NCBI RefSeq assembly: GCF_003955715.1
Contig: NZ_CP034463.1
Location: 9,238,001 to 9,302,000, forward strand
Length of the DNA: 64,000 bases
DNA from: Streptomyces aquilus
GTDB taxonomy: Bacteria > Actinomycetota > Actinomycetes > Streptomycetales > Streptomycetaceae
Direction of reading: 5' to 3'
The position numbers were made by a program, and so were the translations under genes. This document shows, in pieces, positions 40,419 through 49,315 of this stretch; the stretch's first letter is position 1; each line of letters begins with the position of its first letter. The notes below the pieces were generated by a model. That model was given only the letters and a program-made list of their open reading frames with translations, was not told where the DNA came from and ran no database searches.

Positions 40419-42329
40419 ATGGCGGACAAGATCGAGGACTGGCGGCCGTTCCTGGAGCGGTGGAGCCAGGAGTGGGCGGACACACAGGAGTCGGACGCAC
40501 CGGCCGACGAGCGGGACGTGGCGGACGAGGAGGCCTTGCGGGCGCGATGGCTGGGGTTCCCCGGCGCGCCCGAGGAGCGGATAGCGGACCTGGAGGAGCG
40601 ACTCGGACACCGACTGCCGCCGTCGTACCGGACGTTCCTGGCGGTGACGGACGGCTGGCGGCACGCGGGCGGTTTCGTGTGGCTCCTCGCCGGCACCGGC
40701 CAGGTGCGACGGCATCAGGACGAGGCGGGCCTGTCCGAGTACTTCCCCTTCGAGACGGAGGACCTCACACCGGAGGACGAACTGCTCGCCGGGATGTGGG
40801 ACCGGGCGCTGCAACTCGACGTCGAGTCGGACATGGTGTACGTCCTGCTGGACCCGGGGGACGTGGACGACGAGGGCGAGTGGGCCGTGTACTCGTACGC
40901 GTCCTGGCGTGCCAGTCCGCCCGAGCGGTACCCGTCGTTCCGGGCGTGGATGGAGGACATGTACCGGGAGTTCCACAGCCTCCAGGTGGACCGCTCCCGG
41001 CGGGCCGGCACGGAGTTCGTCAACGCGACGACGCAGGCGCTGGACGACTCGGTCGACGCGGCCCGCCAGCACGCCCTGGCGGGCCGGTTCGAGCAGGCCG
41101 CGACGGCGTTGGCGGAGGCGGGCTCGCACGGCCGACCCCGGGCGGGCGCACTGCGCGACCAGATCCGCCGACTCCTGGGCGAGACCTACCTGGTGTCCTT
41201 CCAGGAACTGGTGACCGACCCGCGGTACGCGGCGGAGGTGGTCCCGGTGCTGGCGGCCGAGAACGTGCGGATGAACCGCGAGGACCGGACACTGACGGCA
41301 CGGCTGGGGACCCTCTCCGACGCGGAGCGGGCCGCGGTGGAGGAGGCCGTGCGGCAGGTGTGGGCCGGCACGTACCGCTACACACCCGAGGGCCCCTTCG
41401 GTGACGCGGTCGATCAGGCGCGGGAGCAGGCCCGTTGGGGCGAGACGGACGCGGCCTGGCGCACACTCCGCGCCGCACTGCCCCGGTGGCAGCCCCTCGG
41501 CCCGGACCACCTCGCCCCCGTGGGCCTGTGCGCCGACCACCTCCTCGGCCCCGTGATCACGGCGGAGCGCGGCCGGGAACTGCTGGCCACGCCGCGCGCC
41601 GGCCACAGCGGCGACACCCCGGCACCCACGCCCGACCTGGATCCGCCGGGCCTGGCATGGCTGACGGAGGTACATCCCGGCAACCTGCTCGGGTCGTACC
41701 GCTTCCTCCTCGTCGAGGGGGTGGAGCCGGCCGACCTTCCGGGCCGCGTCGGCGCCGGCGAGAGCGCCGCCCTGGAGGAGCCGGCGATGGTGTGGGAGTC
41801 CCGTATGCGGCCGCGCGGCGGCCAGGGCGGCGCGCCGTGGGCGGACGAGGCCATCGCCTCCGTGGGCCGGGCGGGCCAGGGCTGGAGCTTCGCCCTCCAG
41901 GCGAGCCCCGTCGCCTCCTTCGACGAGCGGTGGTTCGTCTCCCCGGGAGTCGCCGCCTCGCGGGGCACCCGGGTGGTGACGGTGTGGAGCGAGCCGTTCG
42001 ACGGACAGCGCCCCGGCGCCTTCCATCTGTCGGTCGCCGAGAACGGCGAGGAGACGTACGCCTTCACCGTCCGCCGCGACACCACCGACAGCCGCGGAAC
42101 CGTGCCGGACGCCCTGGACCCGCACCGGCTCTTCCCGGCGGACGAGCCCCGTGACCAACGCCTGGGCGAGCGGCGCGCGTTGGAGGCCCTGGCCGCCGAA
42201 TTCGGCGTCCGCCTCCCGAGGTTCGCCCTCACCCAGGGACGACTGCACACCCTCCGCACCCACTCCTGGCGCCGCCCGCCGGGCCCCGGCGAGGGATATG
42301 TGACCGTCAGTGTGGTGGGGCGGCCCTGA
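40419..42329 (+). CDS. Large SMI1/KNR4 (SUKH) family protein
   Basis: The 636-residue cytosolic protein has an N-terminal SMI1/KNR4 domain at about 50-200 (EERIADLEERLGHRLPPSYR, FLAVTDGWRHAGGF, WAVYSYASW). The rest is not recognised: a helical middle (ALAGRFEQAATALAEAG) and a C-terminal part with SFALQASPVASFDERWFVSP and a beta-rich YAFTVRRDTTDS. SUKH proteins are often immunity factors of toxin systems or regulators; no toxin gene adjoins. ATG 40419 is preferred over an upstream TTG at 40389 because that triplet lies in a promoter-like element. Confidence 0.75.
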   Translation: MADKIEDWRPFLERWSQEWADTQESDAPADERDVADEEALRARWLGFPGAPEERIADLEERLGHRLPPSYRTFLAVTDGWRHAGGFVWLLAGTGQVRRHQDEAGLSEYFPFETEDLTPEDELLAGMWDRALQLDVESDMVYVLLDPGDVDDEGEWAVYSYASWRASPPERYPSFRAWMEDMYREFHSLQVDRSRRAGTEFVNATTQALDDSVDAARQHALAGRFEQAATALAEAGSHGRPRAGALRDQIRRLLGETYLVSFQELVTDPRYAAEVVPVLAAENVRMNREDRTLTARLGTLSDAERAAVEEAVRQVWAGTYRYTPEGPFGDAVDQAREQARWGETDAAWRTLRAALPRWQPLGPDHLAPVGLCADHLLGPVITAERGRELLATPRAGHSGDTPAPTPDLDPPGLAWLTEVHPGNLLGSYRFLLVEGVEPADLPGRVGAGESAALEEPAMVWESRMRPRGGQGGAPWADEAIASVGRAGQGWSFALQASPVASFDERWFVSPGVAASRGTRVVTVWSEPFDGQRPGAFHLSVAENGEETYAFTVRRDTTDSRGTVPDALDPHRLFPADEPRDQRLGERRALEALAAEFGVRLPRFALTQGRLHTLRTHSWRRPPGPGEGYVTVSVVGRP

Positions 42330-42474
42330 CCGGCACCCCGAGTGGCCCGTCGCACACGCGGGCCCGAAATTCGTCGCGCGTGCAACCTGATGGCTTCGTG
42401 AGCGGTGTTACAGGGAGGAGCTCGTGCGCGCCTGACCAGCGCGCGGCAGTGGCATGGAATCGGGGGACATCAGA

Positions 42475-43116
42475 GTGCGTACGACGACCAGGACTTGTAC
42501 GCCCACCGCCGATCGAAGAGAGGCGGTGCGGGACGTGGACCAGGAACAGGGGGACGACGCGGGAGGAGGGGGTGAGGCGGAGCTTCCGCGGGACGAGCTG
42601 CCGGACTTCGAGACCTACGCGGCCGTCCGATGGCCACGACTGCTGCGCACCGCCTATCTGTTGACCAACGGAGACCATCACGAGGCGGAGGACCTCGTCC
42701 AGGTCACGCTGGCGAAGATCTATCTGCGCTGGTCCCACATACGCACCCTGGACGCACCCGACCAGTACGTCCGACGCGCCCTGATCAACAACAACACCAC
42801 CCGGCAGCGCAAACGACGGGTCGTGCAACTCCTCACCCCCCACCTGCCCGAACAGCGCAGCCCCATGGGGGACGCCGGCCGGCCCGACAGCTACGACACC
42901 CGCTCGGAGCTCTTCGCCGCCCTCGCCACCCTGCCGCCCCGGCAGCGCGCCATCGTCGTGCTGCGCTACTGGGAGTGCCTGAGCGAACAACAGACGGCCC
43001 ACCTCCTCGGCTGCTCGGTCGGCACGGTGAAGAGCCAGGCCAGCCGGGCGCTGAAGAAGCTGCGCTCCAGCTCGGCGCTGTCCGAGTACGCCGCCACCAT
43101 GACACACGGGGAGTAG
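42475..43116 (+). CDS. SigE-family ECF RNA polymerase sigma factor
   Basis: The 213-residue protein has sigma region 2 (RWPRLLRTAYLLTNGDHHEA, EDLVQVTLAKIYLRW) and region 4 (LPPRQRAIVVLRYWECLSEQ, CSVGTVKSQASRALKKLR) as in the actinobacterial SigE group (TIGR02983). About 50 acidic residues precede region 2. GTG 42475 follows GGGGGA at seven bases; ATG 42454 has no site, and GTG 42526 or 42535 remain possible. Three bases separate its stop from the next gene, whose product is a membrane protein, the usual partner arrangement for this family. Confidence 0.85.
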   Translation: MRTTTRTCTPTADRREAVRDVDQEQGDDAGGGGEAELPRDELPDFETYAAVRWPRLLRTAYLLTNGDHHEAEDLVQVTLAKIYLRWSHIRTLDAPDQYVRRALINNNTTRQRKRRVVQLLTPHLPEQRSPMGDAGRPDSYDTRSELFAALATLPPRQRAIVVLRYWECLSEQQTAHLLGCSVGTVKSQASRALKKLRSSSALSEYAATMTHGE

Positions 43117-43119
43117 GGC

Positions 43120-43848
43120 GTGTCCGACATGAAGACCGACCTCCCACCGGAGCCGCCGAAGCCCGACCTGAGGCGGATGCTGGACGAGGCCGTGGCGGAG
43201 TGCGTGCCACCGGCGTTCCCGGGGGAGGGGATCGTGCGCCGGGCGGCGGCCATCAGACGGCGCCGCAGGCTCGCGGCCGTCTCCGTGGCGGCCCTGCTGC
43301 TCATCCCGGTGGCCGGCAAGCTGGCCCTCGGCCAGGACGCCCCGTCCTCGCACACCGTCAGCATTGCCCGCTCGCCGATCCCCTTCTCGTCCGTCTCGGC
43401 CGAGACCGGCGACGCCCCCTCGCCGGTGCGCGTGGTGCGCCCCGGGGAGCGGATCGATGTCGGACTCGGCATGTGGTACCTGCTGAAGGAGCGGGAGTAC
43501 TGCCCGAAGCACCCGCTGGACCCCAGGCCGACGTGTGTGGGGCCGTTGGACGTGGCGCAGCCGGGCGTGCCCATGACCCTCGACTGGTACCCGTTCCCGC
43601 AAGGGGTGGTCTCCGTGTTCGCCTACACGGGGAAGACGCCCGCCACCCGGATCACCATGACGCAGCACGGCCGGACCACCCTGCTTCCCATTGTCCGGCT
43701 GCCCGGCCGGCCCTCCTTCGTCAGCTCGTACGCCATCAGCGCACCGGTCAGCGACGACGAGCGAAAGCGGCTGGTCCGGCCGACGCAGGGCCCCGTCTTC
43801 CGGGTCTACGGAGCCGACGGCGCGGAACTGGCGGAAATGCGGCAATGA
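43120..43848 (+). CDS. Single-pass membrane protein, putative partner of the SigE-type sigma factor
   Basis: The 242-residue protein has a cytosolic part of about 50 residues with LRRMLDEAVAECVPPAFPGE, a basic stop RRRRRL, one helix (AAVSVAALLLIPVAGKLAL) and an external beta-rich domain (RPGERIDVGLGMWYLLKERE, YCPKHPLDPRPTC). Position directly after an ECF sigma gene suggests an anti-sigma factor or regulator, but the zinc anti-sigma motif is absent. GTG 43120 follows GGGGAG. The external Cys pair may form a disulphide. Confidence 0.65.
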   Translation: MSDMKTDLPPEPPKPDLRRMLDEAVAECVPPAFPGEGIVRRAAAIRRRRRLAAVSVAALLLIPVAGKLALGQDAPSSHTVSIARSPIPFSSVSAETGDAPSPVRVVRPGERIDVGLGMWYLLKEREYCPKHPLDPRPTCVGPLDVAQPGVPMTLDWYPFPQGVVSVFAYTGKTPATRITMTQHGRTTLLPIVRLPGRPSFVSSYAISAPVSDDERKRLVRPTQGPVFRVYGADGAELAEMRQ

Positions 43849-43889
43849 CGAGCGCCGCGCACGTGCGCCGTGCCCGTAAGGTCGACGGC

Positions 43890-44330
43890 ATGACCGACAA
43901 CCCCGTGCGCACCGTCACCGTCGAGCGAACCAGCACCGGCCACTTCACCGCGACCAACACCCGCGGCGGCACCATCAGCTTCGGCACCGGCTCGGGTGCC
44001 GACGGCGACACCGAGTTCACCCCGGTCGAGCTGCTGCTCGCCGCGATCGGCGGCTGTACGGCCGTGGACGTCGACATCGCGACCAGCCGCCACGCGGAAC
44101 CCTCCGGGTTCTCCGTGACCGTCACCGGCAACAAGGTCAGCGACGACCTCGGCAACCGGATGACCGACCTCACGGTCACCTTCTCGGTCGCCTTCCCCGA
44201 CGGGGAGGGCGCCGATCGGGCCCGGGCGATCCTGCCGAGGGCGGTCAAGACCTCCCACGACCGGCTGTGCACGGTCAGCCGCACGGTGGAGATCGGCACG
44301 CCGGTCACGGCGACGGTCGAGGAGGCCTGA
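43890..44330 (+). CDS. OsmC/Ohr-family peroxidase
   Basis: The 146-residue protein has the OsmC fold with the two catalytic cysteines, C56 (AIGGCTAVDV) and C127 (HDRLCTVSRTV), 71 residues apart as in the family. It should reduce organic hydroperoxides or similar oxidants using thiols. TAAGGT ends seven bases before ATG 43890, so it is probably leaderless. A strong hairpin terminator follows and separates it from the convergent sugar operon. Confidence 0.85.
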   Translation: MTDNPVRTVTVERTSTGHFTATNTRGGTISFGTGSGADGDTEFTPVELLLAAIGGCTAVDVDIATSRHAEPSGFSVTVTGNKVSDDLGNRMTDLTVTFSVAFPDGEGADRARAILPRAVKTSHDRLCTVSRTVEIGTPVTATVEEA

Positions 44331-44342
44331 CCCGGCCTCGCA

Positions 44343-44374
44343 CGGCCCGAGTGCGGGGGACCGCACTCGGGCCG
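44343..44374. terminator. Bidirectional hairpin terminator
   Basis: A perfect 14-bp stem with a GGGA loop (44343-44356 with 44361-44374) lies between the convergent osmC-like gene and the end of the sugar operon. No T-tract follows, which is normal in this GC range. Confidence 0.75.
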
Positions 44375-44384
44375 AAGTGGCAGC

Positions 44385-46199
44385 TCAGCCGCGGCCAAGG
44401 GCGAGCCTCCAGTCCTGCGAGCCGTCCGTCGCGGCGTTCTGCAAGGTGAGCGGTGCGTCCGCGGACACGCCGGTCAGGTAGAGGCTGGGGTTCTTGACGG
44501 ACTGGAGCCGGTAGAAACCGTCGGCCACCTTGACGAGGTTCCAGCTGCCGGTGGCGCTGTCGTCGACCCACTGGCCGATGCGCTGCCCGGCGGTCGCGTC
44601 GCCCGTCCAGATCGCCGCCGCCCGGCCGCCCGACTTGTTCAGCAGACTGACGCCGCCGTTCGGCTCGGTCACCACATGCCAGTACTGGGTGTCCGGGTTT
44701 CCGGCGGAGCCTGGCTTCTCCAGGCGTACGTCGGGCACGTCGCCGTTGCCCAGGTTGGCGTCGTTGGTCCTGTTCCCGGTGCCGACGACCTGGCCGGTCC
44801 CGCGGTTGACCAACTGGTAGTAGGCGCCGGCCGAACGGCCCAGGTCCACCTCGGCGAAGGCGATCGTCGACGTGCCCTGGTTGTTGAGGACCGCGACGCG
44901 GCCGGTGCCGCGGACGTACTGGAGGTTGCGGCTGTACCCGGCCCGCGAGGTCGTCTGGTACTCCTTCCACACGCCGTCGGCGCGCCCGCTGTCGTTGACC
45001 CAGACGTCGCCGCTGCCGGCCGCGTTGTAGACCAGGCGTCCACCGGGGAGCCGGACGATCACGGGGCTGCCGCCGGTGGCGAGCGGACGGCTGCCGGGGT
45101 CGACGGGCAGCGAGGTGATGGCACCGTCGGTGGTGGAGGCGGCGTAGAACTTCAGCGGATCGTCGGCCAGCCGGTACCGGACGTTGGTGCCGCCGCCCCA
45201 GTACTCGTACGTCAGCAGCCACTTGCCGTCCGTCGTCCGCACGACGTTCGTCATCCCCGGTCGGCCGCCGCCGATCTCCGTCTTGCCGCCGCCCATGTCC
45301 TGCGTCAGGCCGGGGACGTCGACGACAGGGCCGTTCCAGCGGGCGCTGCGGCCGTCCCAGGTCCTGTGGACGAGGATCTGCCCGTGCGCGTCGGAGGCGG
45401 TGGCGTTGGCGGGGTCCGGGGTGGGGACGCCGGTGACCGGGTCGAAGCCGGTGTAGTCGTTCTCGTCGGAGTAGTAGCAGACCAACCGGCCCTGGTGGAC
45501 CATGAGATACGGCTCCCAGAGCGGGTCCACCTGCCGGGCGGTGTTCGCCGCCGCGACGTTCCGCCCGACCGCGCCCGCGCTGCCGCCCTGCCAGCCGCCG
45601 GTCGCGATGACGTTGACGACACGCCAGGTCACGCCCTCGTCGCTGCTGGAGTACAGCGCGATCGCCAGGTCGCTGCGGTCGCCGTCGTTGGACGGGACCC
45701 AGGACGGGTCGGCGGCCTTGTGCTCCTCGTAGTAGGCGTCGTCGCCCGACACCACGCTCGCGAGAAGCAGCGTGCCGTGCCGCAGGTCCCCGATGTCCTG
45801 CGGGAGGACGTAGAGGTAGGGGTTGGTCCAATTGCTCGTGTACCGCGCGTACTTGGGGTCCTTGGAGAGGTACGCCGGAGCCTTCACCTCGGACAGCGGC
45901 TGCCACGAGGCGCCGTCGTCGTCGCTCTTGTGGACGGGCAGCGTCTGACCGTCCGCGGAGCCCGTCGTCGGCACGACCGTCGACTTCTCGAACGAGGCGA
46001 CCAGCCGTCCGCCGGGCAGCTGCGCCGACTTGGGGTAGACGGCGCAGTTGCCGCGCCCTTTGAGGCAGGGCTCGTCACCGAGCTGGTAGAGGACGCCGCC
46101 CGTCGGGTTGTACGCGTGGGCACTGGCCATGGGCAGCGCCAGCATGGCCGATGCGGCCAGGGCGGTCCCGAGGGCCCGGGCCGGTCTTCTGCTGAGCAT
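44385..46199 (-). CDS. Secreted six-bladed propeller protein with C-terminal ricin-type domain (GH93/sialidase-like)
   Basis: The 604-residue protein has a Sec signal (ATG 46199 after GAGGAG; cleavage after ASAHA), a beta-propeller of about 400 residues with Asp-box-like repeats (SDDDGASWQPL, SSDEGVTWRVV) and a ricin/CBM13-like domain in the last 140 residues (YYQLVNRGTGQVVGTG, FYRLQSVKNPSLYLTG). The core DPLWEPYLMVHQGRLVCYYS resembles exo-arabinanase GH93-type proteins, but I cannot fix the family or the residues. It is last in an operon with a GH42 enzyme and an ABC importer, 29 bases after the GH42 gene, so it probably trims a plant polysaccharide outside the cell. Confidence 0.7.
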   Translation of the reverse strand: MLSRRPARALGTALAASAMLALPMASAHAYNPTGGVLYQLGDEPCLKGRGNCAVYPKSAQLPGGRLVASFEKSTVVPTTGSADGQTLPVHKSDDDGASWQPLSEVKAPAYLSKDPKYARYTSNWTNPYLYVLPQDIGDLRHGTLLLASVVSGDDAYYEEHKAADPSWVPSNDGDRSDLAIALYSSSDEGVTWRVVNVIATGGWQGGSAGAVGRNVAAANTARQVDPLWEPYLMVHQGRLVCYYSDENDYTGFDPVTGVPTPDPANATASDAHGQILVHRTWDGRSARWNGPVVDVPGLTQDMGGGKTEIGGGRPGMTNVVRTTDGKWLLTYEYWGGGTNVRYRLADDPLKFYAASTTDGAITSLPVDPGSRPLATGGSPVIVRLPGGRLVYNAAGSGDVWVNDSGRADGVWKEYQTTSRAGYSRNLQYVRGTGRVAVLNNQGTSTIAFAEVDLGRSAGAYYQLVNRGTGQVVGTGNRTNDANLGNGDVPDVRLEKPGSAGNPDTQYWHVVTEPNGGVSLLNKSGGRAAAIWTGDATAGQRIGQWVDDSATGSWNLVKVADGFYRLQSVKNPSLYLTGVSADAPLTLQNAATDGSQDWRLALGRG

Positions 46200-46228
46200 G
46201 TCTTCTCCTCGACAGCGGTGCGGTGGGG

Positions 46229-48355
46229 TCAGGCGACCAGGACGCGTACGTCCCACGGGCCCAGGTCCAGTGCGGTCCCGGCGGGGACGGCGGCCCCGGT
46301 CAGGACGTCGGTGAGGGGCACGGGCGCCTGGACGGCGGCCGGTTGCCAGTTCCAGTTGTGGACGACGTGGACGCGCCGGCCGTCGGCGGCCGTGCCGGTG
46401 GTCGCGGTGACGGACGCCGGGAGGTCCCGCCAGGCTCCGGGCGCGGCCGGTGCCAGCCAGGCGGCCAGCTCCCGCGCGAAGGCGCGGCCGGGGACGGTGC
46501 CCACGCAGGTGATGCGGCCCGCGCCGTGGCGCCGGGTGGCGGCCGCGGGCCAGCGCCCGAAGTGCGGATGGTCGTAGGCGGCCAGCACGTCGGCGTCGTC
46601 GACGGTGAGGCCGTCCGCCCAGCGGGTCGCCGTGGCGTCGGCGGGCAGGTGCAGCGGGCTGCCGGGTGCCGGACGCACCGGGATGTCGTGCGCGAGGTCG
46701 CTGAACTCGTCGTAGGACACGCCCGCGTGCTCGGCGAGCCGCCCCGGCGCGCGTTCGGCGCGGGCGCGGGCCTCGTGGTCGGCGTAACCGGTGCGCGGGC
46801 CCAGGACGAGATGGCCGCCGGCGTGCGCGTAGGCGGCCAGCCAGTCGAGGGTCGAGTCGGCGGCGAGGTACAGGGCCGGGACGACGAGGACGGGATGGCG
46901 GTGTACGGCCTCCTCGGGGGCGAGGCCCTCCCGTTCGCCGCGTGGGTCGTGCAGTTGGCGGGCGTGGACGATGCGGACCTGGCGGCCGGCGTCGAACGCG
47001 CCGCGGTAGAAGGGGTCGAAGAAGCGGTGGTAGGCGGCCGGGTCAGGGCTGCCGTCCGGCCGGGCCAGCGGCGGGTACTTCTGCATCAGCCATTTGCTCG
47101 GTGCCGAGTACACCATCGTGATGTCCGCGTCCGGCTCCAGCCCGGCGACGAGTGGACCGGCGGTCTCGAACTCGGCACCCAGGCGGGCGAGTTCGGCGTA
47201 CGTCCGCCCCGGCCGGCCGGTGTGGGGGAGGATGCCGCCCCAGTAGGTCTCGGCGCCGAAGTGCAGCGTGTGCCAGTGCCAGTACTCGATCATGCGGGCA
47301 CCGCGGGCGACCAGCGCCCAGGCCGCCTGGCGCCACTGCCCGTCGTAGGCGGGGCGGTTGTCCCAGGGGAAACCGATGGAACCGGCGTTGGTCTCGGTGA
47401 CCAGGAACGGCTCCTGGCGGGAGGAGAACATCCAGTCGGCGGTCCGGTACAGCGCCCACACGCCGGTGGTCTTCCAGAGCTGCTCGTGGCCGTCGGGAGT
47501 GGGGTCGGGCAGCAGCAGGCCATCCTGCATGTCGTAGTAGGGGTTGCCGGAGGCGATGTCGAGCCGGTCGGTGAGCTCGTCGTCCTCCACGCCGGGGCGG
47601 GTGTAGGAGATGCAGGTGGTGACGAACTGGTCCTCGGCGGCGTACTCGCGGACGAGGTCGGCCTGCCAGCCGATGAACTCGGTGACCTGCCGCGCCTGGA
47701 ACTCCCGCCAGGCGACGTCGTACTGGGGCTGCTGGTTGCCGTCCGGCGTCCACAGGTCCGCCCACGTGGACAGCCGGTGCGACCAGTAGACCAGGCCCCA
47801 TTCCCGGTTGAGGGTCTCGACGTCGCCGTACCTGTCCCGCAGATGGTCGACGAAGCGCTGGAAGACGCCGTGGTTGTGGAAGAGGTGCAGGCCGGGCTCG
47901 TTGTCGACCTGGAAGCCGATGACCGCGGGGTGGCCGGCGTACCGGGCGGCGATCTTGCGGATGACACGTTCGGCGTGGAAGCGGAACGCCGGGTGGGTGA
48001 AGTCGACCTCCTGGCGCCCGCCCCAGCCGAACCGCTCGCCGGTCCGCCCCTCGCCGGTGATCTCCGGGTACTGGCGGGCCAGCCACGGTGGCACCGCGTA
48101 GGTCGGGGTGCCGAGGACGACGGAGATGCCGCGCTCGTGGGCGCCGTCCAGCACCGGCTGGAGCCAGTCGAGGTCGAAGCGGCCGTTGTCCGGCTCCCAG
48201 GTCGACCACACCGACTCCCCGACCCGGATCACGGTGACATGGGCGTCGGCCATCAGGTCCAGGTCGGTCTTGAGACGCTCGGCGGGGCGGTCGTAGGGCT
48301 GGTACTCGTGGTAGTACGCGGCGCCGAACAGGACGCGGGCAGGCAGAGCCGCCAT
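46229..48355 (-). CDS. GH42 beta-galactosidase
   Basis: The 708-residue enzyme has the GH42 TIM barrel with acid/base E153 (QVDNEPGLH) and nucleophile E321 (LVTETNAGS), the family start FGAAYYHEYQPYDRPAERLK, then a trimerisation and a C-terminal beta domain. No signal peptide is present, so it acts in the cytosol on imported galactosides. ATG 48355 follows a purine-rich stretch GGAGGTCCCC by several bases. It lies between the second permease and the secreted propeller protein in a sugar-use operon. Galacto-oligosaccharides or arabinogalactan side chains are the likely substrates. Confidence 0.9.
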   Translation of the reverse strand: MAALPARVLFGAAYYHEYQPYDRPAERLKTDLDLMADAHVTVIRVGESVWSTWEPDNGRFDLDWLQPVLDGAHERGISVVLGTPTYAVPPWLARQYPEITGEGRTGERFGWGGRQEVDFTHPAFRFHAERVIRKIAARYAGHPAVIGFQVDNEPGLHLFHNHGVFQRFVDHLRDRYGDVETLNREWGLVYWSHRLSTWADLWTPDGNQQPQYDVAWREFQARQVTEFIGWQADLVREYAAEDQFVTTCISYTRPGVEDDELTDRLDIASGNPYYDMQDGLLLPDPTPDGHEQLWKTTGVWALYRTADWMFSSRQEPFLVTETNAGSIGFPWDNRPAYDGQWRQAAWALVARGARMIEYWHWHTLHFGAETYWGGILPHTGRPGRTYAELARLGAEFETAGPLVAGLEPDADITMVYSAPSKWLMQKYPPLARPDGSPDPAAYHRFFDPFYRGAFDAGRQVRIVHARQLHDPRGEREGLAPEEAVHRHPVLVVPALYLAADSTLDWLAAYAHAGGHLVLGPRTGYADHEARARAERAPGRLAEHAGVSYDEFSDLAHDIPVRPAPGSPLHLPADATATRWADGLTVDDADVLAAYDHPHFGRWPAAATRRHGAGRITCVGTVPGRAFARELAAWLAPAAPGAWRDLPASVTATTGTAADGRRVHVVHNWNWQPAAVQAPVPLTDVLTGAAVPAGTALDLGPWDVRVLVA

Positions 48356-48385
48356 GAAGGGGACCTCCGAAGGATGGGGAGAGGG

Positions 48386-49315
48386 TTACTGCTTGACGCC
48401 GCCGGCGGCCAGGCCGCTCTGCCAGTAGCGCTGGAGCATCAGGAAGGCCACGACGAGCGGCACGATGGACAGCAGTGAGCCGGTCACGACGAGGGCGAGC
48501 ATGTCGCTGCTGGCACCGGCCCCGCCGTTCTGGGCCTGCGCGGCCCAGGAGGCCAGGCCGACCGTGATCGGGTACAGATCGGGGTCGTTGAGCATGATCA
48601 GCGGCAGGAAGTAGTTGTTCCAGGTCGCCACGAGCGTGAACAGCAGTACCGTCACCAGGCCGGGGCCCAGCAGTCGCAGGGCGATCCGGAAGAAGATGCG
48701 GGCCTCGCCTGCGCCGTCGATGCGGGCGGCCTCCAGGAGGCTGTCCGGGACGGCGTCGGCGGCGTAGATCCGCATCAGATACAGGCCGAACGGGTTGACC
48801 AGGGACGGCAGGATGATCGCCCACGGGGTGTTGACCAGACCGGCCTTGGCGAACAGCAGGTAGGTCGGGATCGCCAGGGCCGTGGTCGGGACCATGACGG
48901 CGCCGAGGACGAGGTTGAAGGCGAGCCGGTCGCCGCGGAAGCGGAACTTGGCGAACCCGTACCCGCCCGCCGCCGCGAGCAGGGCCGCGCCGACCGCGCT
49001 GACGACGGCGTACAGCACTGTGTTGAGCAGCCAGTGCACGAAGACGCCGTCGTCCTGGGTGAGCGTCTCCCTGATGTTGGTCAGCAGCTGCGGGGCGTGG
49101 GAGAACCACAGGCCGAAGCTGTTGAAGAGGTCCTGGGTGCTCTTGGTCGAGGCGATGAGCAGCCAGAACAGGGGGAGCAGGAAGTAGGCGAGCGCGGCCA
49201 GCATGGCGATGGTCAGCGGGGTGCTGCGGCGGGCGCGGCGCCGTGCCCTGCGCGGGGTGGTCTCGGGTGCGGTGGTCTTGGGGACGGCGGTGGCCGTGGG
49301 GGTCGTGGTCGTCAC
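48386..49315 (-). CDS. Carbohydrate ABC transporter permease (MalG type)
   Basis: The 309-residue protein has six helices and the BPD_transp_1 EAA loop (LLEAARIDGAGEARIFFRIA), with the MalG-type N-terminus and the end RYWQSGLAAGGVKQ typical of sugar permeases. GTG 49315 follows GGAGG and overlaps the previous stop by four bases (GTGA), so the permeases are translationally coupled. It completes the importer together with the other permease and the lipoprotein. No ATPase gene is present; Streptomyces CUT1 importers normally use the shared MsiK ATPase. Confidence 0.9.
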   Translation of the reverse strand: MTTTTPTATAVPKTTAPETTPRRARRRARRSTPLTIAMLAALAYFLLPLFWLLIASTKSTQDLFNSFGLWFSHAPQLLTNIRETLTQDDGVFVHWLLNTVLYAVVSAVGAALLAAAGGYGFAKFRFRGDRLAFNLVLGAVMVPTTALAIPTYLLFAKAGLVNTPWAIILPSLVNPFGLYLMRIYAADAVPDSLLEAARIDGAGEARIFFRIALRLLGPGLVTVLLFTLVATWNNYFLPLIMLNDPDLYPITVGLASWAAQAQNGGAGASSDMLALVVTGSLLSIVPLVVAFLMLQRYWQSGLAAGGVKQ

